From positions 1-64,000 of the forward strand of contig NZ_CP039965.1 in the NCBI RefSeq assembly GCF_005234135.1: DNA of 64,000 nt, written 5' to 3'. The notes under the pieces are model-generated. The model was given only the letters and a program-made list of their open reading frames with translations. It was not told the DNA's origin and made no database searches. Positions within the stretch are counted from its first letter, which is position 1. Each line of letters begins with the position of its first letter. The stretch comes from Pseudorhodobacter turbinis (lineage in GTDB: Bacteria > Pseudomonadota > Alphaproteobacteria > Rhodobacterales > Rhodobacteraceae). Below are positions 25,976 through 34,216 of the stretch, in pieces. Both the position numbers and the translations under genes were made by a program.

Positions 25976-25996
25976 CGGCCCGCAAGCAGCGGGCCG
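25976..25996. terminator. Hairpin between the convergent ArsC-like and cold-shock genes
   Basis: CGGCCCGC and GCGGGCCG form a perfect 8-bp stem with an AAGCA loop. AAAA precedes it on the left, so on the minus strand it is followed by TTTT. It could serve both genes. Confidence 0.7.
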
Positions 25997-26012
25997 TTGC
26001 AGCCGAAACCCC

Positions 26013-26219
26013 TTAAAGCAAGCGCAGATCGCCGGCTGATTCCTTGCCGTCCCGACCTGATTGCAGCTCATAGCCGATCTTTTGGTTATCGCTCAGCCCG
26101 GTCAATCCCGCGCGCTCTACCGCCGAGATGTGGACGAATACATCCTTTCCGCCATCATCAGGCGCAATGAACCCATAACCTTTTGTGCCGTTAAACCATT
26201 TGACGGTGCCAGTTGGCAT
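26013..26219 (-). CDS. Cold-shock family protein (CspA-like)
   Basis: 68 residues of one OB-fold cold-shock domain. RNP1-like KGYGFIA and RNP2-like VFVHIS are both present in MPTGTVKWFNGTKGYGFIAP and DVFVHISAVERAGL. Such proteins bind single-stranded RNA or DNA and act as RNA chaperones. AGGAGAA lies about 7 bases upstream of the ATG. The sequence does not show whether this copy is cold-induced. Confidence 0.93.
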   Translation of the reverse strand: MPTGTVKWFNGTKGYGFIAPDDGGKDVFVHISAVERAGLTGLSDNQKIGYELQSGRDGKESAGDLRLL

Positions 26220-26436
26220 GCCGCTTCTCCTTCATCAATCCATCCCGTGGCGACATGCCGCGAGACCGTGTGGCAATTGATCCAAGGCGAAGATCACGCG
26301 CCCGAAGCCTTGCCGACACATCTAAAATCATGCCGAAACAGAAACAGAAATCAAGATACTTGTTGGTATTGTGCAAAATTCCGCGTTTGCCACGGCAGGG
26401 ACTGCCGCAAGCATGCGAGTGAGGAGGCGCGTGGGA

Positions 26437-26709
26437 TTATTCCTTGGGCAGGTCGCGGCCCAAGGGCTCCAAGCTGCCCATGCGGCCTTGGGGAAGCTCT
26501 AACGTGGTGCAGGTGCCGGCGGGAACCATTTTCCAGGCGTTGCCCTGATAATCCACGGTTGAGGTGCCAGCACCATCAACACCGTCGGCCTGACCGGCCA
26601 GTGCAACGCCATAGCATTTTTCCATGCCGCTTTGCGCCACCGCAGGGCCGGTTTGGCCCAGCATCATGCCAAACAATGCGATCATAAGCAGTTTGGAGTG
26701 CGTCATCAT
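26437..26709 (-). CDS. DUF2282 / BufA1-like exported small protein (divergent, Cys-poor)
   Basis: 90 residues. A signal peptide ([20 protein letters not shown]) is followed by the DUF2282 core: [14 protein letters not shown], then [20 protein letters not shown], then [18 protein letters not shown]. Family members known as bufferins (BufA1) are precursors of copper-binding peptides and usually carry four cysteines. Here only the CYG and GTC cysteines remain; the two expected around AGQxDCA and xCAGTS are replaced ([13 protein letters not shown]). No DUF692 (BufB) or BufC partner is nearby. It may be a non-modified relative. The start at 26709 or 26706 cannot be resolved. Confidence 0.75.
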   Translation of the reverse strand: MMTHSKLLMIALFGMMLGQTGPAVAQSGMEKCYGVALAGQADGVDGAGTSTVDYQGNAWKMVPAGTCTTLELPQGRMGSLEPLGRDLPKE

Positions 26710-26799
26710 TCGAATTCCCCCTAAGCTGAAGTTTGCTGGCTGCCAAGCTACTCCGCGCCGATGCCAAAGGCAAAGGCGCGGAGCGTTCAGAACGCGTGG

Positions 26800-28746
26800 T
26801 TAGCGCATATCGGGCGGTGTTGCCTCATCGCGCAAAAGCGGCACGATTGCATCCAAAGTGCTGGCCTCGGTCTTGTTCTCGCCCAAACGACGCACCGAGA
26901 CGGTTTTTTCTTCGACCTCGCGCATGCCGACGGCCAGGATAACTGGCACTTTGCCGACCGAATGTTCACGGATCTTGTAGTTGATCTTTTCATTGCGCAG
27001 GTCGACCTCTGCCCGCACGCCCGCTGCGGTCAGGGCTGCTGCCACTTCCATCGCGTAATCATCGGCATCCGAGACGATAGCAGCCACAACCACCTGACGA
27101 GGTGCGAGCCAGAACGGCAGTTTGCCCGCGTGGCTTTCGATCAAGATGCCGATGAACCGCTCGAATGAGCCGAGGCAGGCACGGTGCAGCATGATCGGCC
27201 GGTGTTTGTCGCCATCCTGGCCGATGTAATGCGCGTCAAGACGCTCGGGCAGGTTCGGGTCCACTTGCAAGGTACCACATTGCCAGTCGCGGCCAATCGC
27301 ATCGGTCAGCACAAACTCAAGCTTGGGGCCGTAAAAGGCACCCTCACCCTCAAAAATCTCATAGGTGTGACCTGCCGCTTCAACCGCACCGGCCAAGGCC
27401 GCCTCGGCATAATCCCAGCTTTCTTCGGTTCCGATACGCTTTTCAGGGCGTGTGGAAAGCTTGATCCGCCATTTATCAAAGCCAAGATCGGCATAGACGG
27501 CCGACAGGAAGTCGATGAACTTCTTCGACTCTTCCTTGATCTGGCTTTCGGTGCAGAAAATATGCGCGTCATCTTGGGTAAAGCCGCGCACCCGCATGAT
27601 GCCATGCAGCGCGCCCGAAGGCTCATAGCGGTTGCACGAGCCGAATTCCGCCATCCGCAACGGTAGATCACGATAAGATTTCAGGCCGACGTTGAAAATC
27701 TGCACATGGCAGGGGCAGTTCATTGGCTTAAGCGCGTTGACCGTTTTCTCGCGGGCGTGATCCTCGTCGACCTCGACGATAAACATATGCTCTTGATAGT
27801 TTTCCCAATGGCCCGAAGCTTCCCAAAGCTTGCGGTTCACCACCTGCGGCGTGTTCACCTCGACATAGCCATCGGCGCGTTGGCGGCGGCGCATGTAGTC
27901 TTGCAGCTCGGTATAGATCGTCCAGCCGTTCGGATGCCAAAAGATCTGGCCGGGGGCCTCTTCTTGCATGTGGAACAGGTTCATTTCGCGGCCCAGCTTG
28001 CGGTGGTCACGTTTTGCGGCCTCTTCCAGCATGGTCAAATGGGCGCGCAGATCGTCGCGGTTCTTGAAGGCCACGCCGTAGATCCGCTGCAACATTGCGC
28101 GGTTGCTGTCGCCGCGCCAATAGGCCCCCGCCAGCGACATCAGTTTGAAGCTATCGGCCGGAAGTTGCCCTGTGTGCTGTAAATGCGGACCACGGCAGAG
28201 GTCTTGCCAGTCGCCGTGCCAATACATGCGCAAAGGCTCATCGCCGGGGATGCTTTCGATCAGCTCTACCTTATAGGGTTCGCCCCGTTCCTCGTAGTAA
28301 GCGATCGCGCGGGCACGGTCCCACACTTCGGTGCGAACCGGATCGCGCAAGTTGATGATCTTCTTCATCTTTGCTTCAATCAGCGCGAGGTCTTCGGGGG
28401 TGAAAGGTTCGGCGCGGTCAAAGTCGTAATACCAGCCATCCTTGATGACCGGGCCGATTGTGACCTTTACATCGGGCCACAGCTCTTGCACCGCGCGGGC
28501 CATCACATGCGCAAAGTCATGGCGGATAAGTTCCAGCGCAGGGGCCTCATCGGCCAGCGTATTCAGGGCAATCGTCGCATCGGATGTGATCGGCCACTGC
28601 ATATCAAAATGCGCGCCGTCGACGGTGGCGCTGATTGATTTTTTGGCAAGGCTGGGGGCGATGGATGTCGCGACTTCAAATGCGGTTACGCCGGCATCAT
28701 ACTGCCGAATATTGCCATCGGGAAAGGTCAGGGAAATCTGGGCCAT
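26800..28746 (-). CDS. thrS: Threonyl-tRNA synthetase
   Basis: 648 residues; the class II enzyme charging tRNA-Thr. Domains in order: TGS ([12 protein letters not shown], about 1-62), the editing/SAD domain with the [11 protein letters not shown] motif, the catalytic core ([10 protein letters not shown], then ELPLRM-like [20 protein letters not shown], then the [11 protein letters not shown] motif), and the C-terminal anticodon-binding domain. AGGAGG lies about 8 bases before the ATG ending at 28746; a GTG three codons earlier (28755) is less well placed. It is divergent from the alpha/beta hydrolase gene. Confidence 0.95.
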   Translation of the reverse strand: MAQISLTFPDGNIRQYDAGVTAFEVATSIAPSLAKKSISATVDGAHFDMQWPITSDATIALNTLADEAPALELIRHDFAHVMARAVQELWPDVKVTIGPVIKDGWYYDFDRAEPFTPEDLALIEAKMKKIINLRDPVRTEVWDRARAIAYYEERGEPYKVELIESIPGDEPLRMYWHGDWQDLCRGPHLQHTGQLPADSFKLMSLAGAYWRGDSNRAMLQRIYGVAFKNRDDLRAHLTMLEEAAKRDHRKLGREMNLFHMQEEAPGQIFWHPNGWTIYTELQDYMRRRQRADGYVEVNTPQVVNRKLWEASGHWENYQEHMFIVEVDEDHAREKTVNALKPMNCPCHVQIFNVGLKSYRDLPLRMAEFGSCNRYEPSGALHGIMRVRGFTQDDAHIFCTESQIKEESKKFIDFLSAVYADLGFDKWRIKLSTRPEKRIGTEESWDYAEAALAGAVEAAGHTYEIFEGEGAFYGPKLEFVLTDAIGRDWQCGTLQVDPNLPERLDAHYIGQDGDKHRPIMLHRACLGSFERFIGILIESHAGKLPFWLAPRQVVVAAIVSDADDYAMEVAAALTAAGVRAEVDLRNEKINYKIREHSVGKVPVILAVGMREVEEKTVSVRRLGENKTEASTLDAIVPLLRDEATPPDMR

Positions 28747-28890
28747 CTGGGCCACCTCCTCGGTTTGGCGCCCACGATGCGCCCGGTTGCGGGTTTATAT
28801 GCGTTCCAAATGACGAACAGTTTTGGAAATGTCAACCGCTTGGCCCGCGTGCAGCGCTGGTCTATGCTTGGGAAAAAGCTTGAGGACCGC

Positions 28891-29637
28891 ATGTCAAACC
28901 CATCCTTCCTGACCACCCCGCAAAACCGCCGCATCGCTTACCATCAAACGCCGGGGGCCGGGCCGGGTGTCGTGTTCCTTGGCGGGTTCAAGTCGGATAT
29001 GGAGGGCACCAAGGCCTTGCATCTGGAAGAATGGGCACGCGCAAGGGGGGCGGCCTTTTTGCGGTTTGATTATTCCGGTCATGGTTCGTCGTCTGGTGAT
29101 TTTCTGGAAGGCGCGATTGGCGACTGGTTTGAGGATGCGCTGGCAGCCATCACCACGTTGACGAGCGGCCCGCAAATCCTTGTGGGGTCGTCGATGGGGG
29201 GGTGGATTTCGCTGCTGGTGGCGCGTGTTGTGCCGGAACGCGTGGCGGGATTCGTTGGCATCGCCGCCGCGCCTGATTTTACCGAAGATAGCATGTGGGA
29301 CGGTTTCACGCCTGCGCAGCGTAGGGAACTGGCAGGCGGTCAGGTTGTGCTGCCTTCGGAATATTCGGATGAGCCCTATATCATCACCAAACGGTTGGTC
29401 GAGGAGGGGCGTGACCGTCTTGTCCTGCGTGAACCGTTGGAGCTGCCGTTCCCTGTGCGTCTACTGCAAGGCACTGCCGACGTGGATGTGCCGCCCTCGG
29501 TGGCATTGCGTTTGATGGATCACGCGACCAGCCCCGATTTGCGGCTGACCTTGGTCAAGGATGCGGATCACCGCTTTTCCACGCCGGATTGTCTTGATCT
29601 GGTTACGCAAACGCTTGAAGTCCTGCTGGACGGCTGA
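28891..29637 (+). CDS. Alpha/beta hydrolase
   Basis: 248 residues with an alpha/beta-hydrolase fold. The oxyanion region FLGGFKSDMEGTKA, nucleophile elbow VGSSMGGW (Ser in GSSMG), an acid likely in LQGTADVDVP, and a catalytic His in DADHRFS are all visible. Similar proteins are annotated as carboxylesterases or ABHD10-like thioesterases, but the substrate is unknown. I start at 28891 with GAGGA just upstream; the frame to 28765 would overlap the thrS promoter region. Confidence 0.85.
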   Translation: MSNPSFLTTPQNRRIAYHQTPGAGPGVVFLGGFKSDMEGTKALHLEEWARARGAAFLRFDYSGHGSSSGDFLEGAIGDWFEDALAAITTLTSGPQILVGSSMGGWISLLVARVVPERVAGFVGIAAAPDFTEDSMWDGFTPAQRRELAGGQVVLPSEYSDEPYIITKRLVEEGRDRLVLREPLELPFPVRLLQGTADVDVPPSVALRLMDHATSPDLRLTLVKDADHRFSTPDCLDLVTQTLEVLLDG

Positions 29638-29644
29638 TCAAACG

Positions 29645-29676
29645 CACAAAGCCCCCGCGAATGCAGGGGCTTTGTG
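29645..29676. terminator. Bidirectional terminator between the hydrolase gene and phaZ
   Basis: CACAAAGCCCC and GGGGCTTTGTG form an 11-bp stem, with T-rich sequence on the right and A-rich on the left. It sits between two convergent genes. Confidence 0.8.
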
Positions 29677-29693
29677 TTTGACTTCAGCGGGGG

Positions 29694-30983
29694 TCAGGAA
29701 GCGGCTTTTACCGCAGCAACCGCAACCGGCTTGGATTTCTTTGGTGGTGTGTCGCCAGAGTTGGCGTCAATGAAGTCCAGCACCAGCGGGCGAATGTTCA
29801 AGCGCCAGCTTTTGCCTGCGAAGATCCCGTAGTGGCCTGCGCCGGGCTCCAGATGGCTTGCTTTCTTGCTGTCGGGCAAGCCTGTGCACAGATCCAGCGC
29901 CGCAATACATTGGCCGGGGGCCGAAATATCATCATTCGCGCCTTCAACCGTCATCACGGCAACCCGTGTAATCGCACCGATATCGACTCGTTTGCCGTTA
30001 ATCTCAAACTCGTTCTTTGCGATTTCACCGTTTTTGAACAAGCGTTCGACGGTAGAGAGATAAAATTCTGACGTCATATCCATCACCGCAAGGTATTCAT
30101 CATAGAAGCGGTTGTGGGCGTCATGGTCAGAGGCTTCGCCACGCGCCACACGCATAATCTGTTCTTGGAAGGCTTTGCTGTGGCGTTCTGCATTCATCGA
30201 GATGAAGCTTTGAAGCTGCAAAAGGCCCGGATAAACCAACCGGCCCGCACCCTTATAGGTAAAGCCGACACGCTGGATCGCGGCTTGCTCCAACTGGCCC
30301 ATCGTCACGCGGCGGCCAAAATCGGTTACCTCGGTCGGGGCCGCATCAGGATCGACCGGGCCACCGATCAGCGTCAAGCTGCGCGGTTGTGCCTCTGGGT
30401 CTTCGGCGGCAAGATAGGCGGTTGCGGCCAATGCCAAGGGCACGGGCTGGCACACGGCGATCACATGTGTGTCGGGGCCAAGTTCACGCATAAAATCAAC
30501 GAGATAGAGGGTATAATCCTCAATGTCGAATTTGCCTTCGGAAACGGGAATGTCGCGTGCGTTATGCCAGTCGGTTACATAGACGTCGCAGTCGACCAGC
30601 AAGCTTTTGAGGGTGGAGCGGAGCAGGGTCGCGTAATGCCCCGACATAGGTGCCACCAGCAAAACCTTGCGCTTCAACGGTTCGCGGCGGCGCACCGAGA
30701 AATGCAGCAGGTCACCGAAGGGACGCTCCACCACCTTTACGATATCAACCAGATGATCCTGACCATCCGTCCCAACAACGGACCGGACCGCCCAGTCGGG
30801 CTTGTCGACCATACGCGCAAATGTCCGTTCCATGACCTCGCCCCAAGCGGCCGTCATACGGATCGTTGGATCCATCGAAAGCGCGAAGAGAGGATAGGTG
30901 GCCATCGCCTTGGCCGTAGCGCCGATCCACTCATTCGTGTTTCTGGCACTTTCCATCAGGTCGTAGGTCATCATATACTTCAT
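29694..30983 (-). CDS. phaZ: Intracellular polyhydroxyalkanoate depolymerase
   Basis: About 429 residues; breaks down stored poly-3-hydroxyalkanoate. It has the catalytic-domain pattern of the intracellular PhaZ family: VLLVAPMSGHYATLLR, then VYVTDWHNARDIPVSEG, then HVIAVCQPVPLALAATAYL, where Cys replaces Ser in the lipase-like box, and a distal His in LEPGAGHYGIFAGKSW. I start at MKYMMTYDLMESA (30983) with GGAG 6 bases upstream. The gene is divergent from phaC, and the PHA genes together form a storage-and-use block. Confidence 0.92.
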   Translation of the reverse strand: MKYMMTYDLMESARNTNEWIGATAKAMATYPLFALSMDPTIRMTAAWGEVMERTFARMVDKPDWAVRSVVGTDGQDHLVDIVKVVERPFGDLLHFSVRRREPLKRKVLLVAPMSGHYATLLRSTLKSLLVDCDVYVTDWHNARDIPVSEGKFDIEDYTLYLVDFMRELGPDTHVIAVCQPVPLALAATAYLAAEDPEAQPRSLTLIGGPVDPDAAPTEVTDFGRRVTMGQLEQAAIQRVGFTYKGAGRLVYPGLLQLQSFISMNAERHSKAFQEQIMRVARGEASDHDAHNRFYDEYLAVMDMTSEFYLSTVERLFKNGEIAKNEFEINGKRVDIGAITRVAVMTVEGANDDISAPGQCIAALDLCTGLPDSKKASHLEPGAGHYGIFAGKSWRLNIRPLVLDFIDANSGDTPPKKSKPVAVAAVKAAS

Positions 30984-31050
30984 AGCATCTCCAGGGCCGT
31001 CAAGGTTGGGGCGATAGGGCTGTGGTTCCAAATTTGAAGCACATCCGCCA

Positions 31051-31064
31051 TGCTGCGCTGCAGC
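31051..31064. promoter_or_regulatory. Likely PhaR operator upstream of phaC
   Basis: TGCTGCGCTGCAGC contains paired TGC/GCA half-sites, 24 bp before the phaC ATG and about 70 bp before phaZ. PhaR repressors of related Paracoccus and Rhodobacter species recognise CTGC-N-GCAG-type elements. Similar elements lie before phaP and phaR. Confidence 0.55.
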
Positions 31065-31087
31065 GAATATAGGGGGGAAATATTAAA

Positions 31088-32896
31088 ATGGCAACAACGC
31101 AGAATGAGAGCAACGAAAGTTTGGCCCGGCTTAACGCCAATCTGGCGAAAGTTGAAGAGCTTTCAAAACGCCTGACTGCAGCGCTTTCGCAACGTCAACC
31201 GGCAGATCCGGCGCTTTCTGGCCCTAGCCAGGATGTCTATATGAAAGCCGCAAGCGCTTATGTTTCCGAAATGATGCAAAACCCTTCGCGGATGATAGAG
31301 AGTCAGGTCAGTTATTGGGGTAAGACCCTCAAGCACTACGTGGATGCGCAAAGTGTTTTGATGCAGGGGGAAGTTAAGGCCCCTGTCGATACATCCCCCA
31401 AAGACCAGCGGTTTGCCAACCCGATGTGGGATGAAAACCCGTTCTTCAACTATCTTAAGCAGCAATATTTGCTGAATGCCGAAATGGTTTCCGAAACAGT
31501 GAGCGGGTTGGAGAACATGGATCCGGCCGAGCGAAAGCGGGTGGAATATTTCACCCAGCAGATCGTGGATATGATGTCGCCGACCAATTTCTTCGGGACC
31601 AACCCTGACGCGCTGGAACGGGCAATGGCCACGGATGGCGAAAGCCTTGTTGCCGGGCTTGAAAACCTTGTCCGCGATATTGAGGCGAATAACGGCGACC
31701 TGCTGGTGAATCTGGCGGATAAGTCCGCCTTTAAAGTCGGTGAGAATATTGCCACCACCCCCGGCGCGGTGGTTTACCGCAACAAGATGATGGAGCTTAT
31801 TCAATACAGCCCCACAACAGAAACCGTGCATGATATCCCGCTGGTCATCTTTCCGCCGTGGATCAACAAATTCTATATCATGGACCTCAAGCCACAGAAC
31901 AGCTTGATCAAATGGATCGTGGACCAAGGGTTCACGCTGTTTGTCGTCTCATGGGTTAATCCCGATTACACCTATGCTGATGTCGGGATGGATGACTATA
32001 TCCGTGACGGCTATTTGCGGGCGATGGCCGAGGTGCGGCGGATTTGCGGCACCAAACAGGTGAACGCCGTGGGCTATTGCATCGCGGGGACGACGCTTTC
32101 GCTGACTTTGGGGCATCTGGCCAAGGCGGGGGATAATACCGTCAAATCGGCGACATTCTTTACCACCCTGACCGATTTTGTCGATCCGGGAGAGGTCGGC
32201 GTCTTTTTGACGGATGATTTCGTTGATGGCATCGCGCGGCAGGTGGAGGTTGACGGGATACTGGACAAAACCTTCATGTCGCGCACATTCTCCTATCTGC
32301 GTTCCAACGACCTGATCTATCAGCCGGCAATCAAAAGCTACATGATGGGTGAGGCCCCGCCTGCCTTCGACTTGTTGTTCTGGAACGGGGATGGCACCAA
32401 CCTGCCTGCCAAGATGTCGGTCGAATATATTCAGGGTCTTTGCCAGCAAAACGGTTTAGCAAAGGGAGAGTTCCCTGTCTTTGAGGAGCCGGTGAAGCTG
32501 TCCGATATCAAGCTGCCGATCTGTGCGATTGCCTGTGAGACCGACCATATTGCCGCGTGGAAAAGCAGCTATAATGGCATGGCGCAGTTTGGCTCCAAGG
32601 ATAAAACCTTTATCATGGCGCAGTCGGGCCATATCGCGGGCATTGTGAATCCGCCGAGCAAAAAGAAATACGGGCATTACACCAATGACGCCCCGCTTAC
32701 GACACCTGAGGATTTCCTCGCCGACGCCACCTTCCATGAAAAGCAAAGTTGGTGGCCGACATGGGGGGCATGGCTTGCAAAGCAGTCGGGCACGCAGGTG
32801 GAGGCGCGCGCGCCGGGCGGGCCGGACAACCCTGTACTGGCCGCGGCTCCGGGCAGTTATGTGGGGGCAGTGCCTGTAAAAAGGGGTGAAAGCTAA
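31088..32896 (+). CDS. phaC: Class I poly(R)-hydroxyalkanoic acid synthase
   Basis: 602 residues; polymerises hydroxyacyl-CoA into PHA granules. It has the N-terminal PhaC domain (about 100-270), then an alpha/beta-hydrolase core with the modified lipase box GYCIAG, whose nucleophile is Cys331. The conserved SWVNPDYTYADVGMDDYI, then FWNGDGTNLP, and the catalytic His in MAQSGHIAGIVNPP are present. Length fits class I (single-subunit) synthases. It is divergent from phaZ and followed by phaP and phaR on the same strand. Confidence 0.95.
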   Translation: MATTQNESNESLARLNANLAKVEELSKRLTAALSQRQPADPALSGPSQDVYMKAASAYVSEMMQNPSRMIESQVSYWGKTLKHYVDAQSVLMQGEVKAPVDTSPKDQRFANPMWDENPFFNYLKQQYLLNAEMVSETVSGLENMDPAERKRVEYFTQQIVDMMSPTNFFGTNPDALERAMATDGESLVAGLENLVRDIEANNGDLLVNLADKSAFKVGENIATTPGAVVYRNKMMELIQYSPTTETVHDIPLVIFPPWINKFYIMDLKPQNSLIKWIVDQGFTLFVVSWVNPDYTYADVGMDDYIRDGYLRAMAEVRRICGTKQVNAVGYCIAGTTLSLTLGHLAKAGDNTVKSATFFTTLTDFVDPGEVGVFLTDDFVDGIARQVEVDGILDKTFMSRTFSYLRSNDLIYQPAIKSYMMGEAPPAFDLLFWNGDGTNLPAKMSVEYIQGLCQQNGLAKGEFPVFEEPVKLSDIKLPICAIACETDHIAAWKSSYNGMAQFGSKDKTFIMAQSGHIAGIVNPPSKKKYGHYTNDAPLTTPEDFLADATFHEKQSWWPTWGAWLAKQSGTQVEARAPGGPDNPVLAAAPGSYVGAVPVKRGES

Positions 32897-32948
32897 CCTA
32901 AGGGAAGTTTTTGTGTTTTGCCCTGAATGGGTTAGCGCATCAAAAATG

Positions 32949-32986
32949 CTGCATTGCAGAATAAGGCTTGCAATGCCGCACTGCAG
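32949..32986. promoter_or_regulatory. Likely PhaR operators upstream of phaP
   Basis: A perfect palindrome CTGCATTGCAG (32949-32959) is followed by TTGCAATGCCGCACTGCAG (ending 32986), giving several TGC/GCA half-sites 57-94 bp before the phasin start. These match the CTGC-N3-GCAG type described for PhaR. Confidence 0.65.
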
Positions 32987-33042
32987 CATGTATATCTTTC
33001 TCAAGGAAACGCGGAAGCTTCCGCCGATTAGGAGAATTTGAA

Positions 33043-33489
33043 ATGACTAAGACACCAGACATGACGAAAATGGTTCAAGACATGATGGCTTCGTTCCCAA
33101 CTGACAATTCTGCGTTCCAGAACGCATTCAAAAGCCAGGCTGCAATGGCTGAAAAGCTGTCCAAAGTTGCCTTTGAAGCTGCTGAAAAATCCACCGAGAT
33201 TTCCTCCAAGTGGACAAAAGACGCAATTGCCAAAGCAACCAACGTGACAGCTGCTAAAGCTGATCCAGCTGAATACAGCAAAGCTGCAAGCGATTTCGCT
33301 TCTGCTGCTGCTGAAATGGCTTCCGACAACATGGCTGCTTTCGCTGAAGTTGCGAAAAAAGTTCAGATGGAAACTGTTGAACTGATGCTGGCTGCTGGCA
33401 AAGACATGACCGAAGAAACCACTGCTGCAGTGCAAAAAGCAACGTCTGACGTTCAGTCGGCTGCGAAAAAAGCAACAGCTTCGAAATAA
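33043..33489 (+). CDS. phaP: Phasin (PHA granule-associated protein)
   Basis: 148 residues, almost wholly helical and rich in Ala, Lys, Glu and Met (for example AMAEKLSKVAFEAAEKSTEI). This is the amphipathic composition of phasins, which coat PHA granules and limit their coalescence. The ATG at 33043 has AGGAG about 8 bases upstream; the longer frame from 32968 would run across the operator region. It sits between phaC and phaR and is followed by a very strong terminator, consistent with high independent expression. Confidence 0.9.
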   Translation: MTKTPDMTKMVQDMMASFPTDNSAFQNAFKSQAAMAEKLSKVAFEAAEKSTEISSKWTKDAIAKATNVTAAKADPAEYSKAASDFASAAAEMASDNMAAFAEVAKKVQMETVELMLAAGKDMTEETTAAVQKATSDVQSAAKKATASK

Positions 33490-33541
33490 GCCAACCGGCT
33501 TTGGCCGCGTCCGGCTTCCTCCCAGCTGTTTGATGCGCCAT

Positions 33542-33580
33542 GGGCGGGCTTCATTAGAAGCCCGCCCTTTTCTTTCTTTC
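33542..33580 (+). terminator. Strong Rho-independent terminator of phaP
   Basis: GGGCGGGCTTC and GAAGCCCGCCC form a perfect 11-bp stem with a 4-base loop, followed by TTTTCTTTCTTTCT. Confidence 0.92.
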
Positions 33581-33597
33581 TGCACTAGCCTAAGCTT

Positions 33598-33611
33598 TTG
33601 CGGCAGTGCAA
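33598..33611. promoter_or_regulatory. Possible PhaR auto-operator upstream of phaR
   Basis: TTGC-GGCAGT-GCAA is an imperfect palindrome with TGC/GCA half-sites, 22 bp before the phaR start. It resembles the elements before phaC and phaP and suggests autorepression. Confidence 0.45.
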
Positions 33612-33632
33612 CATTTCCAAAAGGGGGGCGTC

Positions 33633-34184
33633 ATGGCCGAAACCGATAAACCGCTACTTATAAAGCGCTACGCCAGTCGCCGCCTGTATAATACCGAAAC
33701 CTCGGATTATGTGACGCTGGAGGATATCTCCGGTTTTGTGCGATCTGGGCGCGAAGTGCAGATCATTGACCTGAAATCGGGTGATGACCTGACGCGCCAG
33801 TATTTGTTGCAGATTGTGGCAGAGCATGAAAGCAAGGGGGAGTCGGTCTTGCCGACCAATGTGCTGAATGATCTGGTGCGCAGCTATACCACCGGTGTCA
33901 GCTCTATCGTGCCGCAGTTTCTGGCCTCCTCATTCGATATGCTGCGCAACAGCCAGTCGAAGATGGTCGAAAACATCACCAAGGTGCCGCATCCCATGGC
34001 CACGGTTCCGGGGTTTGACGCGATGCGCAAACAGCAAGAAGCCTTCCTGAAATCGATGATGGGCGGCGTTCCGGGCTGGGTTGGTACAGACGACCCCGAA
34101 GAGACGCCAAGCAAGGAAGCGGATGAGCTGCGCGAGATAAAGGCGCAACTCGCAGAATTGCAAAAGAAGCTTTCCAAAATGTAA
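33633..34184 (+). CDS. phaR: PHA synthesis repressor PhaR
   Basis: 183 residues with the PhaR DNA-binding domain (LLIKRYASRRLYNTETSDYV, then VTLEDISGFVRSGREVQIID) followed by the PHB-accumulation regulatory domain (LTRQYLLQIVAEHESKG). The C-terminus is coiled-coil-like (LREIKAQLAELQKKLSKM). PhaR represses phasin genes and binds PHA granules, so that repression is lifted when polymer accumulates. AAAGGGGGG precedes the ATG at 33633. It is monocistronic after the phaP terminator. Confidence 0.93.
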   Translation: MAETDKPLLIKRYASRRLYNTETSDYVTLEDISGFVRSGREVQIIDLKSGDDLTRQYLLQIVAEHESKGESVLPTNVLNDLVRSYTTGVSSIVPQFLASSFDMLRNSQSKMVENITKVPHPMATVPGFDAMRKQQEAFLKSMMGGVPGWVGTDDPEETPSKEADELREIKAQLAELQKKLSKM

Positions 34185-34194
34185 GGCCGGACGG

Positions 34195-34216
34195 GCTTGG
34201 CGCTAGATGCCAAGCC
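34195..34216. terminator. Shared hairpin between phaR and the convergent oxidase gene
   Basis: GGCTTGGC and GCCAAGCC form an 8-bp stem over the last codons and stop of the leftward FAD oxidase gene, 11 bp past the phaR stop. Confidence 0.55.

Noticed and set aside
30114..31037. 307-residue rightward ORF opposite phaZ
   Set aside because: Shadow of phaZ; would also cross the phaZ-phaC control region.
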